Origin: Pseudomonas sp. PGPPP3
GTDB lineage: Bacteria; Pseudomonadota; Gammaproteobacteria; Pseudomonadales; Pseudomonadaceae
Length of the DNA: 5,796 nucleotides
Reading direction: 5' to 3'
Assembly (NCBI GenBank): GCA_002256055.1
Contig: NKIE01000198.1
Location: 1 to 5,796, forward strand
The position numbers and the translations under genes are program-made. Within the stretch, counting starts at the first letter, position 1; each line of letters starts with the position of its first letter. The notes beneath the pieces were generated by a model. That model saw nothing but the letters and a program-made list of their open reading frames with translations. It was not told the origin of the DNA and searched no databases. Below, piece by piece: positions 1 through 3,830 of the stretch.

Positions 1-417
1 CTGCTGGCAGGCAAGGGCTTCGATGCCCCGAGCCGCATCAGCATGATCGTCGACGGCAACGGCAACCCGATCCTCAACCTGGGCGCCGACTTTGATCGCT
101 CCTGGTCGAGCGTTGGCCGGGCGTTGGACACCGCGCAAATCCATATCGACGACCTCAACCGCAGCCTGGGCGTCTACTACATCAACCTCGCCGCCAATGC
201 CGGTACCGACAAGAAGCCAGGCTCGTTCGCCTGGGTACCGTTCTTTGGTGGCAAGGCCGATGCTGAAGAGATCGAAGCCAGCGCCGAGCGTTATCAAGTG
301 CGCCTGACCAAAGCCGGCGACAGCATTCAGGTTTCCGTCGAGAAAGACGCCAACACCGTCGCGCCAGCCGATCTGGCCCGTGAAGTGCTGAGCCGCATTC
401 AGGAAAACCTCGGTTAA
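1..417 (+). CDS. bamC: Outer membrane protein assembly factor BamC, C-terminal part (5' end outside window)
   Basis: The frame is open from the first base and ends in a double stop (TAA TAA, 415-420), giving the last 138 residues. BamC (formerly NlpB) is a lipoprotein of the Bam complex, which inserts beta-barrel proteins into the outer membrane. The visible part fits the second helix-grip domain: the stretch ADFDRSWSSVGRAL followed by IDDLNRSLGVYYINL is the family pattern of a helix and then a strand ending in GVYYI. A more variable loop (GSFAWVPFFGG) follows, then a strand-rich end (YQVRLTKAGDSIQVSV) and the final helix. The lipobox and N-terminal domain are not in the window, so membrane anchoring is known only from the family. 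Usual neighbours in Pseudomonas, from memory, are dapA upstream and purC downstream; purC is indeed next here. No frameshift or missing segment is visible. The assignment rests on remembered pseudomonad BamC sequences. Confidence 0.85.
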   Translation: MLAGKGFDAPSRISMIVDGNGNPILNLGADFDRSWSSVGRALDTAQIHIDDLNRSLGVYYINLAANAGTDKKPGSFAWVPFFGGKADAEEIEASAERYQVRLTKAGDSIQVSVEKDANTVAPADLAREVLSRIQENLG

Positions 418-422
418 TAACT

Positions 423-461
423 CCGGTTGAGCGCGCGGGTCGCGCTCAACCGGGCAGTTTT
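423..461 (+). terminator. Rho-independent terminator of bamC
   Basis: A perfect 13-bp stem (423-435 with 441-453) closes a 5-base loop CGGGT and is followed by a short T run at 458-461, four bases after the stem. It lies directly behind the double stop of bamC. The stem is very strong but the T tract is short and slightly displaced, so some read-through into purC is possible. Confidence 0.8.
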
Positions 462-479
462 AATCACGTACAAGCAATG

Positions 480-510
480 GGCGAAACCCTCGGGTTTCGC
501 CTGTTTCGTT
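480..510 (+). terminator. Second hairpin between bamC and purC (terminator-like or leader structure)
   Basis: GGCGAAACC (480-488) pairs with GGTTTCGCC (493-501) around a CTCG tetraloop, and the mixed tail TGTTTCGTT follows. It could be a backup terminator for bamC. Because it ends only about 30 bases before the purC start codon, it could also be part of the purC leader RNA. The sequence alone does not decide between these. Confidence 0.55.
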
Positions 511-531
511 AGATGAAGATGGAAATACGCC

Positions 532-1401
532 ATGACCACTCCCAGCTCCCTGAGCCTGAAGAAAATCTACTCCGGCAAAGTGCGTGACCTCTATGAGATC
601 GACGCCAAACGCATGCTGATGGTGGCCACGGATCGCCTGTCGGCCTTCGACGTGATCCTTGCCGAGCCGATCCCGGAAAAGGGCAAGATCCTCACCGCCA
701 TTTCCAACTTCTGGTTCGACAAGCTGGCTGATCTGGTGCCTAACCATTTCACCGGCGACAAGGTCGAAGACGTGGTTCCGGCTGCCGAATTGCCGCTGGT
801 GGAAGGCCGTGCCGTGGTCGCCAAACGCCTGCAGCCTGTTGCCGTTGAAGCCATCGTGCGTGGCTACATTGTTGGTTCCGGCTGGAAGGAGTACCAGAAG
901 AGCGGCACCGTCTGCGGTATCCAGTTGCCGGCCGGCCTGAAAGAAGCGGCCAAGCTGCCTGCGCCGATCTTCACCCCGTCGACCAAGGCCGCCGTAGGCG
1001 ATCACGACGAGAACATCTCCTTTGCCCAGTGCGAAGCCATCATTGGCGCCGAACTGGCCGCCAAGGTGCGTGACACCGCCATCGCCCTGTACAGCGCAGC
1101 GGTGGAGTACGCAGCGACCCGTGGCATCATCATCGCCGACACCAAGTTCGAATTCGGCCTTGATGAAGACGGCACCCTGACCTTGATGGACGAAGCCTTG
1201 ACCCCGGATTCCAGCCGTTTCTGGCCCGCCGACAGCTACGCCGAAGGCAGCAACCCGCCGAGCTTCGACAAGCAATTCGTACGTGACTGGCTGGAGTCCA
1301 CCGGCTGGAACAAAGAGCCTCCTGCCCCGGCTGTGCCGGCCGATGTCGCGCAGAAAACCGCCGACAAATACCGCGAAGCCCTGACCCGCCTGACCGCCTA
1401 A
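532..1401 (+). CDS. purC: Phosphoribosylaminoimidazole-succinocarboxamide (SAICAR) synthase, long form
   Basis: This 289-residue cytosolic enzyme joins CAIR and aspartate using ATP to make SAICAR, a late step of de novo purine synthesis. Visible landmarks in order: GKVRD (15-19) in the N-terminal nucleotide-binding sheet, TDRLSAFD (33-40), VRGY (109-112), HDENISF (158-164), IADTKFEFG (201-209) and [13 protein letters not shown] (219-231). The last two match the two classical SAICAR synthase signatures. The protein is complete with no missing motif. It resembles the roughly 290-300 residue form I remember from beta-proteobacteria and Xanthomonas relatives rather than the short E. coli/P. aeruginosa form of about 236 residues; the C-terminal extension [20 protein letters not shown] is typical of the long form. 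The ATG at 532 has a modest upstream purine stretch (GAAGATGGA, 515-523), and the protein reaches the conserved GKVRD at the expected distance. It has its own terminator. Function is near certain; the origin of this form is discussed in the findings. Confidence 0.96.
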   Translation: MTTPSSLSLKKIYSGKVRDLYEIDAKRMLMVATDRLSAFDVILAEPIPEKGKILTAISNFWFDKLADLVPNHFTGDKVEDVVPAAELPLVEGRAVVAKRLQPVAVEAIVRGYIVGSGWKEYQKSGTVCGIQLPAGLKEAAKLPAPIFTPSTKAAVGDHDENISFAQCEAIIGAELAAKVRDTAIALYSAAVEYAATRGIIIADTKFEFGLDEDGTLTLMDEALTPDSSRFWPADSYAEGSNPPSFDKQFVRDWLESTGWNKEPPAPAVPADVAQKTADKYREALTRLTA

Positions 1402-1421
1402 GACGTTCCGCGTGAGTCACC

Positions 1422-1457
1422 CGCACAAAGGCAGCCACGGCTGCCTTTGTGCGTTTT
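1422..1457 (+). terminator. Rho-independent terminator of purC
   Basis: CGCACAAAGGCAGC (1422-1435) pairs perfectly with GCTGCCTTTGTGCG (1440-1453) around the loop CACG, followed by TTTT (1454-1457). It begins 20 bases after the purC stop codon and separates purC from the tRNA unit. Confidence 0.9.
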
Positions 1458-1519
1458 ATCCAATGCCCAAGCCAAACGGCCAAGCGCTTGAATTCAGACG
1501 AAAAGTCCTGCTTTGGGGT

Positions 1520-1548
1520 TTCACCTTAAGCATTTGAGCTGTTATCAT
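1520..1548 (+). promoter_or_regulatory. Predicted sigma-70 promoter of tRNA-Ser
   Basis: TTCACC (1520-1525, 4 of 6 matches to TTGACA) lies 17 bases before TATCAT (1543-1548, 4 of 6 matches to TATAAT). The segment from the -10 box to the predicted start near 1555 is almost pure G and C (GCGCGCCGC). Such a GC-rich discriminator is typical of stable-RNA promoters under stringent (ppGpp/DksA) control. This would leave a tRNA 5' leader of only a few bases. Boxes were assigned by eye. Confidence 0.65.
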
Positions 1549-1558
1549 GCGCGCCGCT

Positions 1559-1648
1559 GGAGAGATGCCGGAGTGGCCGAACGGGACGGATTCGAAATCC
1601 GTTGTACTGGCGACAGTACCTAGGGTTCAAATCCCTATCTCTCCGCCA
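1559..1648 (+). tRNA. tRNA-Ser, anticodon CGA, with encoded CCA end
   Basis: A 90-nt type II (long variable arm) tRNA that reads UCG codons. The acceptor stem GGAGAGA (1559-1565) pairs with TCTCTCC (1638-1644), followed by discriminator G and CCA (1646-1648). The anticodon stem ACGGA/TCCGT holds the loop TTCGAAA with CGA at 1593-1595. The long variable arm (TACTGGCGACAGTA) is the serine hallmark, and the T arm is TAGGG-TTCAAAT-CCCTA. All stems pair. It forms a single-gene transcription unit with its own promoter and terminator. tRNA-Ser genes are common integration targets, and an integrase remnant lies just behind it. From memory, P. aeruginosa also has a tRNA-Ser right after purC. Confidence 0.97.
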
Positions 1649-1660
1649 CTAATCAAAGAT

Positions 1661-1696
1661 AAGCCCCTGAAACTCCTAGAGTTTCGGGGGCTTTTT
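1661..1696 (+). terminator. Rho-independent terminator of tRNA-Ser
   Basis: AAGCCCCTGAAACTC (1661-1675) pairs with GAGTTTCGGGGGCTT (1679-1693) over 15 bp with one G-T pair, and a T run covers 1692-1696. It sits 12 bases after the CCA end. Because the stem is nearly symmetrical, it could also stop minus-strand transcription from the integrase remnant. Confidence 0.88.
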
Positions 1697-1700
1697 CGTT

Positions 1701-2063
1701 TCAGACCGGCCAAGTGTCGAAAATCAGCGACAGGGCCAAACCTCACAGCATCTTGCAGATGATCCGGGGCCAAATGGGCATAGCGCATGGTCATGACTAG
1801 CGACGTATGCCCCAGGATTTTTGCAGCGTGAGGATGTTGCCGCCATTCATCACAAACCTACTGGCGAAGGTGTGGCGAAGGACGTGTGACGACTGACCAG
1901 CAGGCAGCGGTATTTTTGATGCCGCGAGCTTTTGATCAAAGCTGTTCAAGCATCGAGAGATGCAAGCCATGCAGGGCAAAGTGGCGCCTGATTTTTTCCT
2001 GCGCCGCGCTATCTATCGGAATCGACCTCAACCGCTTGCCCTTGGTGTTAATAAACGTCACCG
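1701..2063 (-). pseudogene. Degraded tyrosine-recombinase (phage/island) integrase, C-terminal remnant
   Basis: Site-specific integrases insert phages or islands, often at tRNA 3' ends. Read on the minus strand, three frames together give the catalytic domain. VTFINTKGKRLRSIPID comes from 2063 downward. After a frame change near 1951-1962 comes a frame with CLNSF and LPAGQ. That same frame contains HVLRHTFASRF, MNGGNILTLQ. A second frame change follows in a homopolymer at 1818-1822, where the coding strand has CAAAAATCC. One extra A there restores ILGHTSLVMTMRYAHLAPDH. Catalytic residues are visible: HxxR (HVLR), the LGH histidine, and the nucleophile tyrosine in MRYAH. The N-terminal DNA-binding region and first catalytic arginine are absent; the upstream boundary runs into a repeat at about 2061. 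The reading frame points toward the tRNA-Ser gene and ends within about 50 bases of it; the exact original stop is unclear. It cannot make active protein as sequenced. The family assignment is firm; the left and right limits are approximate. Confidence 0.85.
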
Positions 2064-2124
2064 AAAAATAAATTCGTCCCCATTTTCGTTCCTTTTCAAT
2101 CGGTCCCCTTTTTCAATCGCCCCT
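2061..2124. repeat. C/T-rich repeat tract resembling RAYT-type transposon tails
   Basis: The + strand reads AAAAATAAATTCGTCCCC followed by T-rich and C-rich blocks. TTTTCAATCG occurs twice, at 2093-2102 and 2110-2119 (period 17), each followed by a run of C (GTCCCC, then CCCC). A third GTCCCC is at 2076-2081. Sequences of the form AAATAAATCTGTCCCCTTTTTC are, in my memory, common beside genes of the REP-associated tyrosine transposase / Y1 family. A truncated gene of that family is present at 3675. The tract marks the point where recognisable integrase sequence stops. The internal repetition is seen directly; the link to RAYT elements is inference. Confidence 0.4.
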
Positions 2125-2636
2125 GTTTCAGCATCTCGGAAACATCGTATGGGCGGTCATTTGTAGCCCTCGGGCATCCAAAATGGCGGGTATGCCGAAA
2201 AATGCAGCCCTAAGGCTACATGTGTACAAGAGGCTGTCAGGGTTGGCCTGTGGTTCTCGAGCTACAGGCGAGAGGGCGAGGCCGGGGTATGGCATCGCAA
2301 GCTGCGCCGTTGAGTGCAGTTTGCGATGCGCCCTTGGTAGCGCTGCTCATCCAGTAATAGCGACTCGTAAGATTTGGGCTGACTTCGTTATTTAGTCCAG
2401 GTCGCGATCACTTGTCGTTGCTGGCTTATTTATGTCGTCTAGCGGTGTCTTGCGGTCGCTAATAGAACAGGCGGCCTACCCCCGCAGGTTGAGTATCAAG
2501 ACGCCAGCACGCTGTATTGCTCTGTAAAAATAAACAGGGCAAGCGTGAAGAGGCGGTCGCGCTACAGCTGGGCATGCATTGCGGCCCCTACCATCAACGC
2601 TAAAGATGCTCGGCAGCCGTCGAGCTTAGCGCTTTC
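2125..2636. other. Gene-free stretch with several hairpins, between the integrase remnant and the binding-protein gene
   Basis: No frame here gives a protein I recognise; the 70-codon + strand frame at 2183-2395 has no family features or good ribosome binding site. Direct structure: TGTAGCC (2162-2168) is repeated inverted at 2214-2220; GCCTGTGG (2246-2253) pairs with CTACAGGC (2262-2269); a long stem lies at 2292-2329 (separate entry); GCTCTGT (2519-2525) pairs with ACAGGGC (2534-2540) around an A-rich loop. The last 100 bases probably hold the promoter of the following gene, but I could not place convincing -35/-10 boxes. No tRNA, CRISPR array or known riboswitch was recognised. Confidence 0.5.
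2292..2329. repeat. Strong 14-bp inverted repeat, possible structured RNA or element hairpin
   Basis: GCATCGCAA (2292-2300) pairs with TTGCGATGC (2321-2329). The stem continues through a G-T pair and CTGC (2302-2305) with GCAG (2316-2319), leaving a 10-base loop GCCGTTGAGT. There is no T run after it on either strand, so it is not a standard terminator. GGG (2285-2287) and CCC (2331-2333) could extend the structure. Function unknown. Confidence 0.6.
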
Positions 2637-2643
2637 GAGGAAG
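2637..2643 (+). promoter_or_regulatory. Ribosome binding site of the betaine-type binding-protein gene
   Basis: GAGGAAG lies 5 bases before the ATG at 2649 and fixes this start, which is also immediately followed by a proper signal peptide. Confidence 0.75.
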
Positions 2644-2648
2644 TAGCG

Positions 2649-3503
2649 ATGACGATTAGACGAATCCTTGGCTCAGGTGCCGCTCTGGTACTTGCGATCA
2701 GTGCCACGCTGGCGATGGCTGAAACAAAACCTGCGTTGAGCATCGGCTATGTTGACGGTTGGGCCGACAGCGTTGCCACAACCCATGTGGCCGCTGAAGT
2801 GATCAAGCAGAAGCTCGGTTACGGCGTCAAGTTGATGCCGGTAGCGACCGGGATCATGTGGCAAGGGGTTGCGACCGAAAAACTCGACATGATGCTGTCG
2901 GCCTGGCTACCCGTCACTCATGGTGAATACTGGAGCAAAAACAAGAACAAAGTCGTCGACTACGGCCCTAACTTCAAGGATGCCAAAATTGGTCTGATCG
3001 TTCCTGAATACGTCAAAGCGCAAAGTATTGCGGATCTGAAAACCGATGATTCTTTTAAGAAAAAAATCGTCGGTATCGACGCGGGTTCTGGCGTAATGCT
3101 GACGACCGATCAAGCGATCAAGGACTACGACCTAGAAGGCTACAAATTACAGGCCAGTTCCGGCGCGGCAATGATTGCTGAGTTGACCCGCGCGGAAAAT
3201 AAGCATGAGTCCATTGCGGTCACAGGCTGGGTTCCTCACTGGATGTTTGCCAAGTGGAAACTGCGCTTTCTTGCCGACCCCAAAGGTGTGTATGGCGCAG
3301 CTGAAACGGTGAACAGTATTGGCAGCCAAGGCTTGGAAAAAAAGGCTCCAGAAGTGGCGGCCTTCCTGAGGAAATTTTCTTGGAATTCAAAGGATGAAAT
3401 CGGCGAAGTCATGCTTGCGATCCAAAACGGTGCCAAGCCTGAAGTCGCAGCGCAAGACTGGGTTGCCAAGCACCCCGAACGTATTGCCGAGTGGACTAAG
3501 TAA
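2649..3503 (+). CDS. Glycine betaine/choline-type ABC transporter periplasmic substrate-binding protein (OpuAC family)
   Basis: This 284-residue protein is probably the periplasmic receptor for a quaternary ammonium solute (glycine betaine, choline or carnitine), used for osmoprotection or as carbon/nitrogen source. Residues 1-24 form a Sec signal peptide: MTIRR, a hydrophobic core (AALVLAISATLA), then likely cleavage after AMA. There is no lipobox. The OpuAC fold is recognised from GYVDGWADSVATTH (33-46), MWQGVATEKLDMMLSAWLPVTH (70-91, given here only as a landmark span), VGIDAGSG (141-148) and VTGWVPHWMF (191-200). Trp38, Trp86 and Trp194 are placed where this family has its aromatic ligand box for trimethylammonium groups; this is by pattern, not alignment. 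No permease or ATPase gene adjoins it, so it would have to work with a transporter encoded elsewhere, as the orphan binding proteins BetX and CaiX do with the Cbc system in pseudomonads. The gene is visibly richer in A and T than purC or the right-hand oxidoreductase, suggesting separate origin. The exact ligand cannot be read from sequence. Confidence 0.88.
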   Translation: MTIRRILGSGAALVLAISATLAMAETKPALSIGYVDGWADSVATTHVAAEVIKQKLGYGVKLMPVATGIMWQGVATEKLDMMLSAWLPVTHGEYWSKNKNKVVDYGPNFKDAKIGLIVPEYVKAQSIADLKTDDSFKKKIVGIDAGSGVMLTTDQAIKDYDLEGYKLQASSGAAMIAELTRAENKHESIAVTGWVPHWMFAKWKLRFLADPKGVYGAAETVNSIGSQGLEKKAPEVAAFLRKFSWNSKDEIGEVMLAIQNGAKPEVAAQDWVAKHPERIAEWTK

Positions 3504-3516
3504 AAACGATTAAACG

Positions 3517-3549
3517 CATCTGACGGTCATCAGGGATCACCGTCAGATG
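3517..3549 (+). terminator. Stem-loop after the binding-protein gene (probable transcript end)
   Basis: CATCTGACGGT (3517-3527) pairs perfectly with ACCGTCAGATG (3539-3549) around an 11-base loop. It starts 13 bases after the stop codon, where a terminator is expected, but no T run follows, so it may instead stabilise the mRNA 3' end. Confidence 0.6.
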
Positions 3550-3624
3550 TAAGCGCCCAGCCTTACCACCTGTAACCTGCTCGTAGCGAGCGGCATCCTG
3601 TGCGTTTTCCAGAGGGAGAATTAC

Positions 3625-3723
3625 ATGGAGTCGGTCTCAGGGCGGCGGGCGTCTTGGATCGCGCATGTTAAATCTTGGCCCATCCACTACGAATTGAGTT
3701 TGCAGGTGCTCTCTATCATGTAG
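3625..3723 (+). CDS. Small ORF (32 aa), possibly the surviving start of a lost gene
   Basis: An ATG at 3625 lies 6 bases after a very good ribosome binding site (AGGGAG, 3613-3618). The frame runs 32 codons (MESVSGRRASWIAHVKSW...) to a TAG at 3721. From about 3675 the same DNA carries, in another frame, the start of a RAYT transposase, so the last ~15 codons are out-of-frame transposase sequence. Only the first ~16 codons could be original. A reasonable reading is that this was the start of a gene following the binding-protein gene and was cut by insertion of the element. No family is recognisable in so short a stretch, and chance is possible. Confidence 0.3.
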   Translation: MESVSGRRASWIAHVKSWPIHYELSLQVLSIM

Positions 3724-3770
3724 CGTCTCGTGGCGATGGGCGTGAAGATATTTACTTGTTTGATGCAGAG
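3675..3770 (+). pseudogene. REP-associated tyrosine transposase (RAYT, Y1 family), N-terminal fragment
   Basis: The frame gives LAHPLRIEFAGALYHV, then ASRGDGREDIYLFDAE, which closely follows the conserved start of RAYT / TnpA-REP proteins (typically MARPLRIEFPGALYHVTSRGD..). These are single-domain HUH (Y1) nucleases of roughly 150-320 residues thought to mobilise REP palindromes. Here only about 32 residues remain. After about 3770 the frame continues to 3887 but similarity stops, and it runs across the 3' end of the opposite-strand oxidoreductase. The HUH motif and catalytic tyrosine are missing. The usual ATG before the second residue is replaced by TTG at 3675, another sign of decay. It is certainly inactive. 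Family recognition is from memory of the conserved N-terminus. Confidence 0.75.
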
Positions 3771-3830
3771 ATACCCGCGCACAACGCGCAGATAAGGCTA
3801 TTGGGTGCTCACTTTGCCTGCGCTAGTTGC

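Noticed and set aside
460..1275. 271-codon minus-strand frame opposite purC
   Set aside because: It is an antisense shadow of purC caused by GC-rich codon use; it has no family features and crosses the bamC terminator.
1547..1762. 71-codon + strand frame starting MRAAGEMPEWPNGTDSKS
   Set aside because: It overlies the tRNA-Ser gene and its terminator; this is a classic false protein produced by translating a serine tRNA.
1886..2166. Two + strand frames (61 and 68 codons)
   Set aside because: They lie antisense to the integrase remnant and have no features of their own.
2183..2395. 70-codon + strand frame in the gene-free stretch
   Set aside because: No recognisable domain, no good ribosome binding site, and it spans strong inverted repeats.
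2400..2640. Riboswitch upstream of the binding-protein gene
   Set aside because: No known conserved riboswitch core was recognised; the small hairpins present are not specific.
3579..3591. GCTCG-TAG-CGAGC hairpin as a Pseudomonas REP
   Set aside because: Only a 5-bp stem and no match to the usual pseudomonad REP core that I remember; a single short palindrome is not enough.
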